A program made the translations under genes and the position numbers. A stretch of 64,000 nucleotides of DNA, from the NCBI RefSeq assembly GCF_025136295.1, contig NZ_CP062788.1, positions 682,001-746,000 of the forward strand, read 5' to 3'. Positions 54,785 through 62,561 of this stretch are shown in pieces; position 1 is the first letter of the stretch, and each line of letters opens with the position of its first letter. The DNA comes from Aestuariispira ectoiniformans. GTDB taxonomy: Bacteria > Pseudomonadota > Alphaproteobacteria > UBA8366 > Aestuariispiraceae. The notes under the pieces were generated by a model. It had not been told where the DNA came from and did not search any database. It saw only the letters and a program-made list of their open reading frames with translations.

Positions 54785-55639
54785 TCACCCCACAAACCGC
54801 CGCAAAATTGAATCCACCTGGCTGCCATAGCCACCGCCGAAAAGCCTTGCATGCACCAGCAGGGGGTAGAGGTGATAGAGGGCCACGCGTTCGTCGAAGA
54901 AATTGGGGCTGAGCGGGCGGTGTTCCTGATAGCGGTCGAAGAAGCGCTGGCCGAAGGTGTGGAACAGCGTGGTATAGGCCAGCTCGATTTCCGGGTCGGC
55001 GTGGTAGATCGCCGGGTCGATGAAGGCGGCGATACGGTCGCCTTTGGCCAGCACATTGCCGCCCCAGATATCGCCATGGATCAGGCTGGCCGCCGTCGGT
55101 TCGCTCAACCAGCTGTCCAGCCGCCCGCATAACCGTTCCAGCCGCGCCATCGTGCCAGGGGGCAACTGTCCGGCGTCATTGGCGGCGCGGCCCAGATAAA
55201 GCAGGCGATGATCCCGGAAAAAATCGATCCAGCGATCGGTCCAGAGGTTGGGTTGATGCAAGGGTCCGATCAGGGTGTCGCGCTCATGGCCGAATTTCGG
55301 GGCCGTCACATCATGCAGTTTCGCCAGGATATCCGCGGCATCTTCCTGTACGCGTACGTTGATTGAGCCGCCGCTTTCCACATAATCCATCAACAGCAGG
55401 TCCGGCGTGGCCTCTATCACATGCGGCACCGGCAGGCCGGAATGATCCGCCAGATAGCGCAGCATATAGGCCTCGATATCCAGCGTATCCTCGCCATTGG
55501 CGGTCTTGGCGACCGCCTGTCCGCCGTCTTCGAAAGTCAGCTTCCAGACCTCGCCCACACAGCCGCCGGGCAGGTAATCGGCGCGGGCCAACTGGCTGCC
55601 CCGGATTTCCTCTATGCGTCTGCGATGACCGTCCTGCAT
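54785..55639 (-). CDS. fructosamine/ketoamine kinase family protein
   Basis: A 284-residue aminoglycoside-phosphotransferase-like kinase of the fructosamine-3-kinase family. Bacterial members phosphorylate ribulosamines or erythrulosamines on glycated proteins and so promote deglycation. Conserved catalytic elements are ASLIHGDIWGGNVLAKG (catalytic Asp and Asn), AFIDPAIYHADPEIELAYT (metal-binding Asp) and the nucleotide-binding GGCVGEVWKLTFEDGG. It lies 6 bp after a low-molecular-weight phosphatase gene, the classical bacterial pairing. The end of the gene abuts the accessory segment. Confidence 0.92.
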   Translation of the reverse strand: MQDGHRRRIEEIRGSQLARADYLPGGCVGEVWKLTFEDGGQAVAKTANGEDTLDIEAYMLRYLADHSGLPVPHVIEATPDLLLMDYVESGGSINVRVQEDAADILAKLHDVTAPKFGHERDTLIGPLHQPNLWTDRWIDFFRDHRLLYLGRAANDAGQLPPGTMARLERLCGRLDSWLSEPTAASLIHGDIWGGNVLAKGDRIAAFIDPAIYHADPEIELAYTTLFHTFGQRFFDRYQEHRPLSPNFFDERVALYHLYPLLVHARLFGGGYGSQVDSILRRFVG

Positions 55640-55645
55640 CGGTGA

Positions 55646-56128
55646 TTATTTGGGTTGAAAGCCGTTCCGCAGATTGCTGATCCAGGCGCGGGACCCGGCC
55701 TCGATCAGGTCCAGCACGTCTTCAAAACCGTCCGCGCCGCCGTAATAGGGGTCGGGCACGTCCAGACGGCCGATGGCCTCGGCAACCGGTTCCAGGAACA
55801 TGCGGATCTTGTCCTGGGTCTGTTTCGGGGCCTGGTCGCGCATGCCGTTGAAGTGGCCGCCGTCCATGGCAAGTAGCAGGTCGAAGTCATGAAAGTCGTC
55901 GGGCTGGATCTGGCGGGCGCGCAGTTCACTCAGGTCGACGCCGCGTTTTGCGGCGGCGGCGATGGTGCGCGGGTCGGGTGCCTTGCCCACATGCCAGCTT
56001 TCCAGACCACAGGAATCGGTGATGATATGGTCGCTCAGGCCTTCCTCGGCCAGCAGATGGCGAAAAACCCCTTCGCCGGTGGGAGACCGACAGATATTGC
56101 CGGTGCAAACCAAAAGTACTTTTACCAT
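55646..56128 (-). CDS. low-molecular-weight protein-tyrosine-phosphatase family
   Basis: A 160-residue phosphatase with the P-loop VCTGNICRSPTGEGVFRHL, where Cys is the nucleophile, and the general acid Asp in LDVPDPYYGG. Adjacent genes for this phosphatase type and fructosamine kinase homologues are known in bacteria, where the phosphatase has been proposed to act on a sugar-phosphate intermediate (ribulosamine 5-phosphate) rather than on protein. This gene comes first and the kinase 6 bp later. Which substrate it uses here cannot be told. Confidence 0.92.
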   Translation of the reverse strand: MVKVLLVCTGNICRSPTGEGVFRHLLAEEGLSDHIITDSCGLESWHVGKAPDPRTIAAAAKRGVDLSELRARQIQPDDFHDFDLLLAMDGGHFNGMRDQAPKQTQDKIRMFLEPVAEAIGRLDVPDPYYGGADGFEDVLDLIEAGSRAWISNLRNGFQPK

Positions 56129-56192
56129 AGCCCCGCCCCTGGTTTAAGGTTATGGCAGAGGTACCATAAGCCGGGAAAAGCGGAAACCATTT

Positions 56193-56927
56193 TTGATGCA
56201 TCAGGGCGTGAAACAGGACGAACCGATCGTTATTCTGACAGGGGCCGGAATCTCCAAGGAATCCGGGCTCAGCACCTTTCGCGATGCGGATGGAATCTGG
56301 GCGACGGTCAATGTGGAGGATGTGGCGACACCGGAGGCCTTTGCCGCCAATCCGGTGCGGGTCCACGACTTCTATAACCAGCGCCGCGAAGCCCTGCAGC
56401 GCGAGGCGGTTCAGCCCAATGCCGCCCATGAGGCTCTGGCGCGGCTGGAACGCGATTGGCCCGGCGGTGTGCTGCTGGTCACCCAGAATATCGACGACCT
56501 GCACGAGCGCGCCGGATCGCGGAACGTCATCCATATGCATGGGGAGTTGCTCAAGGCGCGCTGTGGCTTTTGCGATCATGTGCAGGGCTGGCGGCGGGAC
56601 CTGGGCACCGACACGGCCTGCCCGGCCTGTGGACGCGCGGGCCGCATGCGGCCCCATGTGGTCTGGTTCGGCGAAATGCCCTTCATGATGGAGGCCATTG
56701 CCGAGGCGCTTTATACCTGCGGGTTGTTCATTTCCATCGGCACCTCGGGCAATGTCTATCCTGCCGCGGGTTTTGTCGCCACCGTGCGTGAGGCGGGCGA
56801 GGCGCGCACGATCGAGGCCAATCTGGAGCCGTCGGAAGGGGCGTCCCATTTTCACGAGGCGCTCTATGGCCCTGCCTCCAAGACGGTGCCGGAACTGGTG
56901 GAGCGCCTGCTGGCGACAGTGGCGTGA
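56193..56927 (+). CDS. Sir2-family NAD-dependent deacylase
   Basis: A 244-residue sirtuin. NAD binding is by ILTGAGISKESGLSTFRD and TQNIDDLHERAG, and the catalytic His lies in VIHMHGELLKARC. A zinc site is formed by CGFC and CPACGR. The Tyr and Arg of the YNQRR segment match the YxxR acyl-binding motif of class III sirtuins, so the enzyme may prefer succinyl or malonyl lysine. The stop overlaps the next gene's GTG start by 4 bp. The macrodomain enzyme at 3946 could process its O-acetyl-ADP-ribose product. Confidence 0.95.
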   Translation: MMHQGVKQDEPIVILTGAGISKESGLSTFRDADGIWATVNVEDVATPEAFAANPVRVHDFYNQRREALQREAVQPNAAHEALARLERDWPGGVLLVTQNIDDLHERAGSRNVIHMHGELLKARCGFCDHVQGWRRDLGTDTACPACGRAGRMRPHVVWFGEMPFMMEAIAEALYTCGLFISIGTSGNVYPAAGFVATVREAGEARTIEANLEPSEGASHFHEALYGPASKTVPELVERLLATVA

Positions 56928-57523
56928 CGGCGCAGGATTTCGACAAGACGCTGGGGCAGGTTGCGGCCTGTGATCACTGCGCGGCGCATCTGCCTTTGGG
57001 GCCGCGTCCGGTGGTGCGGATGGAGGCCACGGCGCGGCTGATGATCATCGGCCAGGCCCCGGGCACCAAGGTGCATGAGACGGGCATCCCCTGGAACGAC
57101 CCCAGCGGCGACCGGCTTCGCGAGTGGCTGCAGCTCGACCGGGACGTGTTCTACGACGCCTCGAAAATCGCCATCATGCCCATGGGCTTCTGCTATCCGG
57201 GCCGCAACCCGAAAGGCGGTGACAATCCACCGCGTCCGGAATGCGCGCCGCTCTGGCACGACACCCTGCGCGCCTTCCTGCCGGAAATTCAACTGACCCT
57301 GCTGGTTGGAAGTTACGCCCAGAAATACTATCTGGGGAAGGACATGGGCCGGACCATGACTGAAACCGTGCGCGATTTCAGGCGCTATCGGGAGACGGGT
57401 TTCCTGCCTTTGCCGCACCCGAGCTGGCGTACGACGGCCTGGCTGAAAAAGAACCCCTGGTTCGCAGAGGAGGTTTTGCCGGTGCTGCGGGCGGACGTAA
57501 AAAAATTGCTGGATATGAGTTGA
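56924..57523 (+). CDS. uracil-DNA glycosylase family protein
   Basis: A 199-residue protein of the uracil-DNA glycosylase fold (UdgX/UDG family 4-like branch). The substrate pocket motif is LMIIGQAPGTKVHETG, and a C-terminal LPLPHPSWR loop is typical. No iron-sulphur Cys cluster is apparent beyond the N-terminal CDHC. The initiation codon is GTG, overlapping the Sir2 stop. Removal of uracil from DNA is the family role, and the specific base specificity is not certain. BolA follows 10 bp later. Confidence 0.85.
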   Translation: MTAQDFDKTLGQVAACDHCAAHLPLGPRPVVRMEATARLMIIGQAPGTKVHETGIPWNDPSGDRLREWLQLDRDVFYDASKIAIMPMGFCYPGRNPKGGDNPPRPECAPLWHDTLRAFLPEIQLTLLVGSYAQKYYLGKDMGRTMTETVRDFRRYRETGFLPLPHPSWRTTAWLKKNPWFAEEVLPVLRADVKKLLDMS

Positions 57524-57533
57524 GGATAAAAGA

Positions 57534-57809
57534 GTGACAGTCGAACAGGATATCACCCGCAAACTGACCGAGGGCCTTTCGCCTGCACAGCTGGCCGTGG
57601 AAAACGAAAGCCATCTGCATGCGGGCCATGCAGGCTCCCCCGGGACCGGGTCTTCCCATTTCCGTGTGGTTGTCGTCTCCGACAAATTCGATGGGCTGAA
57701 CCGCGTTGCGCGCCAGCGTCTGGTCTATGATCTGCTGAAAGTGGAAATGGCCGGTCCGGTTCATGCGCTGGCCCTGCAGACACTGACCCCGGCGGAGGCC
57801 GCTGCCTAA
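57534..57809 (+). CDS. BolA-family protein
   Basis: A 91-residue BolA-type protein, which partners with monothiol glutaredoxins in iron-sulphur trafficking and may bind nucleic acid. The diagnostic parts are the N-terminal ENESHLHAGHAG segment, the central SHFRVVVVSDKF and the helix RVARQRLVYDLL. Co-transcribed with the Sir2 and UDG-type genes (10-bp gap). Its stop overlaps the stop of the convergent ferredoxin-like gene by 4 bp. No glutaredoxin gene is near. Confidence 0.93.
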   Translation: MTVEQDITRKLTEGLSPAQLAVENESHLHAGHAGSPGTGSSHFRVVVVSDKFDGLNRVARQRLVYDLLKVEMAGPVHALALQTLTPAEAAA

Positions 57810-58462
57810 TCGCCGCGCGCCCTGACGAAGGCCTTCATGTGAAAGGCCGCGTGGCCGGGGGTGTAGTGATAGTCGCGTCCGATGGGGCAGGCGCGCCGGG
57901 CGGCACAGCCATGGTTCATGCAATCCGCGCCTGCCGCCGTGCGAAGATGGGCGGCGCAGGCGGCCACATCATATCCGTCACTGCTGAAGGCATCGACCGG
58001 ACATCCGGTGAGGCAGGGCCGGTCCACGCAACTGTCGCAGGGCGAGGGGGCAGCCTTCCGTTCGGGCAGGTCCAGTTTTTCCCTGAAGGCCAGTGCCCCG
58101 CGATAGGCGTGCCACAATCCATATTCCGGATGCATCAGGATGAAGAGCGGCGAGGGGCTGAGGCCCTCCGCCTGCTGTGCCCATTGCTGGAAGGGGTGAT
58201 AGGGCGGCCCGTCGGAGGGGTAAAAGGCGGTCGCGCCGAAGAGCGCCGCGGCCTTGTCCAGCACCTGTTTGGTCCAGATATCCAGCGCGTCTTTATGCGG
58301 AGTATGCTGTTCCTCGAAGGGGGGCCAGATCGCGCTGCCTGCGTTGCCGATCAGGACGAGCGTGCCGGCTTCTGTGGCCAGAGGATCATCATCGGCAGGG
58401 TGAAACCCGCCGCGAAGGATCAGACCGTAGTCCTGTAGATAATGGCCCAGCCGCTCCAGCAT
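57806..58462 (-). CDS. ferredoxin-like [4Fe-4S] protein (QueG-like C-terminal part)
   Basis: A 218-residue protein ending in a di-cluster region of CDSCVDRPCLTGCP and CMNHGCAARRACPIG, an arrangement typical of the [4Fe-4S] domain of epoxyqueuosine reductase QueG and related proteins. The N-terminal part resembles the cofactor-binding region of QueG only partly and is short, so I hesitate to call it a queG. It may be an electron-transfer partner. It is read after the cupin gene with a 6-bp gap, in an operon. A glutamyl-Q synthetase gene is present elsewhere in the window. Confidence 0.7.
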   Translation of the reverse strand: MLERLGHYLQDYGLILRGGFHPADDDPLATEAGTLVLIGNAGSAIWPPFEEQHTPHKDALDIWTKQVLDKAAALFGATAFYPSDGPPYHPFQQWAQQAEGLSPSPLFILMHPEYGLWHAYRGALAFREKLDLPERKAAPSPCDSCVDRPCLTGCPVDAFSSDGYDVAACAAHLRTAAGADCMNHGCAARRACPIGRDYHYTPGHAAFHMKAFVRARGD

Positions 58463-58468
58463 GACGGG

Positions 58469-58897
58469 TCAGCCTTCCTCCGGCGACCAGTCCCGCGGCG
58501 CCATTTCAAACTGGCGGAAATCGAAACCGGGCGCGACGGTGCATCCCACCAGCACCCAGTCGCCCAGGGGCTCCGCCGCTTGCCAGACATTATGGGGGAT
58601 GACGGCCTGCGGGCGCTGTCCCCCGGTGAAATCATTGCCCAGGATGGTTTCCTCGACCGGCCCGCCCTCGACACAGGATTTCAGGCGCAACGGGCCACCC
58701 GCATACCAGTGCCAAACCTCATCGGCGTCGAGCACCCGATGCCAGTGAGAGCGTTCGCCCTGTTGCAGCAGGTAATAGATTGCCGTCGAGGCGGCGCGGC
58801 GGTTGCCTTCTTCAGCGGCGCGAAAGGTTTCAACATACCAGCCCCCTTCCGGGTGCGGCTGCATGTTCAACTCTTCGATAATCGTGTCAGCGTTCAT
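58469..58897 (-). CDS. cupin-domain (DUF985) protein
   Basis: A 142-residue single cupin protein of the DUF985 family, with the YML079-like fold. HPEGGWYVETFRA opens it, SHWHRVLDADEVWHWYAGGPL and IPHNVWQAAEPLGDWVLVGCTVAPGFDF form the barrel. The His residues may bind a metal. The function is unknown. It precedes the ferredoxin-like gene by 6 bp and is probably its operon partner. It diverges from the PAS-domain gene at 59053. Confidence 0.88.
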   Translation of the reverse strand: MNADTIIEELNMQPHPEGGWYVETFRAAEEGNRRAASTAIYYLLQQGERSHWHRVLDADEVWHWYAGGPLRLKSCVEGGPVEETILGNDFTGGQRPQAVIPHNVWQAAEPLGDWVLVGCTVAPGFDFRQFEMAPRDWSPEEG

Positions 58898-59052
58898 ATC
58901 CGCACCCTAGCGCGTTGCAATCCGTTCGAAAACAAAGGAATTCACCCATCGTAAACCTTTTGTTAACTACTTACAGGTTTCTTAATCAGCCTGAATACCA
59001 AACAAGTGGACAGGTTTGGAATATGCAGGGGGGGAATGTCTCAGGGAAAGCG

Positions 59053-59586
59053 ATGATGCCATCCCGGATTGAGGCCGATATTCGCGATCGCATCGCCAGT
59101 CGGCCGTTGCGTCAATTGTTGGATCATTGGTTTGTGGCCCGGCAGGACCGGTTGATGCCCGCGCGTGCGGATATTGACCCGACCGCCATTGCGCCCGCGA
59201 TCGGTCATGTCTGGCTGATGGAGGCGGTGCCGTCAGAGAGCAGCTTCCGCTATCGTCTGGCCGGTGAAGACATCAATATGGTCTATGGGTTCAGCCTTGC
59301 AGGGAAATTGCTGGAAGAGGTGCATGCTCCCGACAGTCTGGAGGGTATCCGCGAACGCCTCGACCGTGTGGTGCAGGGCCCCTGTATCCTCTATTCCCAT
59401 GGCCGGACGCGTTATCGCAACGGCCCTGAAAGTCAGCATGACCGGCTGGTTCTTCCACTGTCAAAGGACGGAAGGACGGTGACCGACCTGATCGGGGTCA
59501 CCAAATATGCCTTCGGGCGGGATGTCCGTCCCGGCGACCTTTTGCATCATGTGGTGGATGAGGTCACGGTCTTCCCCCTCACATAA
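59053..59586 (+). CDS. PAS_5-domain protein
   Basis: A roughly 177-residue protein with a PAS_5-type domain (LLDHWFVARQDRLMPARADIDP, then YRLAGEDINMVYGFSLAGKLLEEV and RLVLPLSKDGRTVTDLIGV). These are small single-domain proteins frequent in alphaproteobacteria, with no effector domain, likely interaction or sensing modules. I start near 59053 because GGGA lies 6 nt upstream; an ATG at 59023 is also plausible. The reading frame is open to 58915 but that part lacks the domain. A relative lies at 62562. Confidence 0.75.
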   Translation: MMPSRIEADIRDRIASRPLRQLLDHWFVARQDRLMPARADIDPTAIAPAIGHVWLMEAVPSESSFRYRLAGEDINMVYGFSLAGKLLEEVHAPDSLEGIRERLDRVVQGPCILYSHGRTRYRNGPESQHDRLVLPLSKDGRTVTDLIGVTKYAFGRDVRPGDLLHHVVDEVTVFPLT

Positions 59587-59644
59587 CGGCCCGGGCCACC
59601 GGGTTTCTGGGCCTGTCCGGCATAACAGATTCTTGTGTTTACGG

Positions 59645-60259
59645 TCAGCCTTTGCGCGGATCGGTTGCCTGCATGGACGGCCGGTCCATGAAACGGTCGA
59701 ACCAGTTTGCCAGATCCGAACGGCCACTGCGCCAGGGGTGGTCGGCAAAGCGGAACTGCAGATAGTCGAGGGCGCAGGCGGATGCAACCGACGCCAGGCT
59801 CACCGAACGGTCCAGCGTGGCGGCTTCATGGTCAAGCAGGTCCAGCCCCGCGTTGATCGCCGCATACTGCCGGTCCACCCACCAGTCCTTGGCGACGGCG
59901 GTGCCGGTGGCCTCTTCCCGCATGGCCTGCTGGCGCAGGTTCAGTGCCGCATCGGTCACCCCCTGGGCCGTGGCATGCAGGCGCAGGATATCCCAACGCT
60001 CTTCACCACCTTCCGGGACCAGTTTCTCACCACCCTGCAGGTGATCCAGATAGTCACAGATAACCGTGGAGTCAAAAAGGGCAGGGCCGTCTTCGCGGAT
60101 CAGGGCAGGGACTTTGCCCAAGGGGTTGGTCTCACGCAGGCTGTCATCCTCGAAAGGTTTGACGGAGACGACCTCGATCCGATCCATCAGGCCGGTTTCA
60201 TGGGCCTGGACGAGAACCTTGCGGGCATAGGGTGAGGTCGGGCTGTAAAGCAGTTTCAT
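59645..60259 (-). CDS. glutathione S-transferase family protein
   Basis: A 204-residue GST-fold protein: an N-terminal thioredoxin-like domain (MKLLYSPTSPYARKVLVQA) with LIREDGPALFDSTVICDYLD, and an all-helical C-terminal domain. The catalytic residue is not a clear Cys or Tyr, Ser in SPTSPYARK being a candidate. Subclass and substrate are uncertain. It shares its strand with gloB 89 bp upstream, which is in line with glutathione-linked detoxification, but the gap does not prove an operon. Confidence 0.87.
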   Translation of the reverse strand: MKLLYSPTSPYARKVLVQAHETGLMDRIEVVSVKPFEDDSLRETNPLGKVPALIREDGPALFDSTVICDYLDHLQGGEKLVPEGGEERWDILRLHATAQGVTDAALNLRQQAMREEATGTAVAKDWWVDRQYAAINAGLDLLDHEAATLDRSVSLASVASACALDYLQFRFADHPWRSGRSDLANWFDRFMDRPSMQATDPRKG

Positions 60260-60348
60260 TGTTGTCTTCCCCTTTTTTTATAGGACCGGGCAGCAGTCTA
60301 GGATAACCGCGCATCCGGCTGGCAGAGCCAATTTGGCGGAACCTGCGC

Positions 60349-61113
60349 TTAGAAGTTGTCCTTACGGTGACGCACTTCGGCAAAAACCCGGACCGGGTCG
60401 TCGGCGGAGAGGTCGAGGTTGGCGGCAAGCGCCGGGGCATCGGCGCGCAGGAAGGGGTTGGTTGCCTTCTCATCGCCCAGAAGCGACGGTATCGTCGGCT
60501 GTCCCTTGGCGCGCCTTGCGTCGATCGTCGTTGCCCGTTCGCGCAGCAGGCTGTTGTCGGGGTCAACGCTTAACGCAAACCTGGCGTTGGCCTGGGTATA
60601 TTCATGGGCGCAATAGACGCGTGTCTGATCGGGAAGCCGGCGCAGTTTGCCAAGCGACGTCCACATCTGTTCCGGCGTGCCCTCGAACAGACGGCCGCAC
60701 CCCAGTGCAAAGAGCGTGTCGCCGCAGAACAGGGCGTCGTCCGCCTCGAACCAGTAGGCGATATGGCCGCGGGTGTGGCCGGGCACATCGAAGACCGTGG
60801 CCCGGGCATTGCCGAAATCATACTGCTCGCCGTCGCCGACTTCGATCTCAATGCCCGGAATGCGGGCGGCATCGGCCCGGGGGCCGACGATGGTACAGCC
60901 GGTCGCCGCCTGGATTTCCCGGTTGCCGCCCACGTGATCGGGATGATGGTGGGTATTCAGGATATGGGTGATGCGCCAGCCACGGGCCTTGGCCTCCGCC
61001 AGGACCGGCGCGGCGACTGCAGGGTCGACCACGGCGGTCATGTTCTGGCCGGGCTCGTGGACCAGATAAACGTAGTTATCGTCTAGGACCGGAATTTGAA
61101 CGATTTCGAGCAT
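60349..61113 (-). CDS. gloB: hydroxyacylglutathione hydrolase (glyoxalase II)
   Basis: A 254-residue metallo-beta-lactamase-fold enzyme that hydrolyses S-lactoylglutathione in the glyoxalase pathway. The metal-binding THHHPDHVGGN, the DVPGHTRGHIAYW and the FCGDTLFALGCGRLFEGT segments are diagnostic. Its C-terminal Lys/Arg region (EVRHRKDNF) for glutathione is also present. It diverges from the DUF2059/SAM-methyltransferase region; the methyltransferase at 61743 is a common companion of gloB in alphaproteobacteria. Confidence 0.96.
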   Translation of the reverse strand: MLEIVQIPVLDDNYVYLVHEPGQNMTAVVDPAVAAPVLAEAKARGWRITHILNTHHHPDHVGGNREIQAATGCTIVGPRADAARIPGIEIEVGDGEQYDFGNARATVFDVPGHTRGHIAYWFEADDALFCGDTLFALGCGRLFEGTPEQMWTSLGKLRRLPDQTRVYCAHEYTQANARFALSVDPDNSLLRERATTIDARRAKGQPTIPSLLGDEKATNPFLRADAPALAANLDLSADDPVRVFAEVRHRKDNF

Positions 61114-61137
61114 GGCTGGCGACTGTCCCTGTTGGGG

Positions 61138-61623
61138 TTAGATATTATAGCCCAGTTCCTTGGCTTTCGCTTTCACTCTTTCTGTGACGCGCTGTCCGAA
61201 AAGCTGGCCCCAGGCCTGTCCGGCCTGCATGCTTTTCATCATCATCTGGGGCTGTTTTTCGGCAAAGGCCTTGCCGCTGTCCGTCTTGTAGAAGGCCACA
61301 ACGTCATTGATTTCCTTTTCGGTGAAGGTTTCATCGAAAACAGGGATCATCATGTTGACGAATTCGGGAAAGGTTGCCTCGAATTCCTCTTCGATGACAC
61401 CGATAAGCTGTTGCCGGTGATCGTCCGTCAGGTTGGGCAGCGCCTGGTCAAGATTAACGCGAAGCTGCTGGATCATCGGGCCGCGCATCATGTCCAGCGT
61501 GCTGCTGGCGCCGCTGATCTTGATCAGCTCGCGGATTTTGTCCTGTTTGGATTCGGCATGGGCCGTTTGCAGGGTGGAAACGGCAAGCAGGATGCCGACA
61601 AAAAGACTGAGTAGGCGTGACAT
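61138..61623 (-). CDS. DUF2059 domain exported protein
   Basis: A 161-residue protein with a signal peptide (MSRLLSLFVGILLAVSTLQTAHA) and a DUF2059 domain, whose function is unknown. The core motif VFDETFTEKEINDVVAFYKT followed by SGKAFAEKQPQMM is typical of the family. It is on the same strand as gloB with a 24-bp gap, and its promoter region faces the methyltransferase gene. Confidence 0.9.
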   Translation of the reverse strand: MSRLLSLFVGILLAVSTLQTAHAESKQDKIRELIKISGASSTLDMMRGPMIQQLRVNLDQALPNLTDDHRQQLIGVIEEEFEATFPEFVNMMIPVFDETFTEKEINDVVAFYKTDSGKAFAEKQPQMMMKSMQAGQAWGQLFGQRVTERVKAKAKELGYNI

Positions 61624-61742
61624 ATTTTCCCCCGGGGTTAGGTTGTCTGGCGGTCAGGGTATAGGGATCAACTGGGCTTGTCATCCGGTCTATGGCCGGT
61701 AAAGCGATTGCCTTCAATTGCAGGCCGTGACACGATAACGCC

Positions 61743-62501
61743 ATGTGGATAGATGTCGTTGACCTGAATGCATTTTATCGAAGCCGACTGGGCAAGGTGG
61801 CGCGGCATTTCATCCGCAGCCGCATCCGTCAGCTCTGGCCGGATGTGAAGGGTGAGGTCGTGGTCGGCCTGGGCTATGCGACGCCCTATCTGAAACAGTT
61901 TGAAGGTGAGGCGGAACGCACGCTGGCGGTGATGCCCGCACATCAGGGCGTGACCCATTGGCCGCGCGGCAAACCCAACCGGGTGACATTGGCCTATGAA
62001 ACGGCCTTGCCCTTTCCCGATTATTCCGTCGACCGCCTGATTCTGGTGCATGGCCTGGAAAACGCGGAATATCTGCGCCAGACCATGCGCGAGGCCTGGC
62101 GTGTGTTGAAGGGAAATGGCCGGATGCTGGTGGTTGTGCCCGCACGCCGGGGGTTCTGGGCACGCCGGGATGTGACGCCGTTCGGCATGGGAAAACCCTA
62201 TACGGTGGGGCAGGTCCGCCGGTTGTTGCGCGAAACGCAGTTTGAACCTCAGCAGGTGACACGCGCCCTTTATATTCCGCCGCAGAAATGGGAGTTTCTG
62301 TTGCATACAGCCCCGTTCTGGGAGCGTTTGGGCGCGCGCTGGTTCCCGCGCCTGGGCGGGGTGTTGCTGGTCGAGGCCTGCAAGCAGGTCTATGCGGCAG
62401 CGCCGATGCGGCCCCTCGCCAAACGCAAAATGGTGGTTCTTCCGGGGGCGGTGGATGTTGTCCGACGCCACAGGAAAGCGACCCGCGACGCAGCGGAATA
62501 A
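61743..62501 (+). CDS. SAM-dependent methyltransferase-domain protein
   Basis: A 252-residue class I methyltransferase. Motif I is VVVGLGYATPYL (a relaxed G-x-G), followed by LAVMPAHQGVTHWP and LPFPDYSVDRLILVHGLE, the Methyltransf_11 pattern. The C-terminal third is basic and ends in KRKMVVLPGAVDVVRRHRKA. The substrate is unknown. Genes of this type often sit beside gloB and are annotated as methyltransferase-domain proteins. It diverges from the DUF2059 gene by 119 bp. Confidence 0.8.
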   Translation: MWIDVVDLNAFYRSRLGKVARHFIRSRIRQLWPDVKGEVVVGLGYATPYLKQFEGEAERTLAVMPAHQGVTHWPRGKPNRVTLAYETALPFPDYSVDRLILVHGLENAEYLRQTMREAWRVLKGNGRMLVVVPARRGFWARRDVTPFGMGKPYTVGQVRRLLRETQFEPQQVTRALYIPPQKWEFLLHTAPFWERLGARWFPRLGGVLLVEACKQVYAAAPMRPLAKRKMVVLPGAVDVVRRHRKATRDAAE

Positions 62502-62561
62502 CGCTCGGTTTGCACGGCTTTTCCAAATTTTTCCAAGACTTGAAACCGGCTCACCGTTACA

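Noticed and set aside
52406-54785. Repeat of the tRNA-Gln 3' end at the right edge of the second insert
   Set aside because: I looked for the GGTTCGAATCCTACC-type sequence near 54776 and did not see it. The segment cannot be called a proven tRNA-integrated element.
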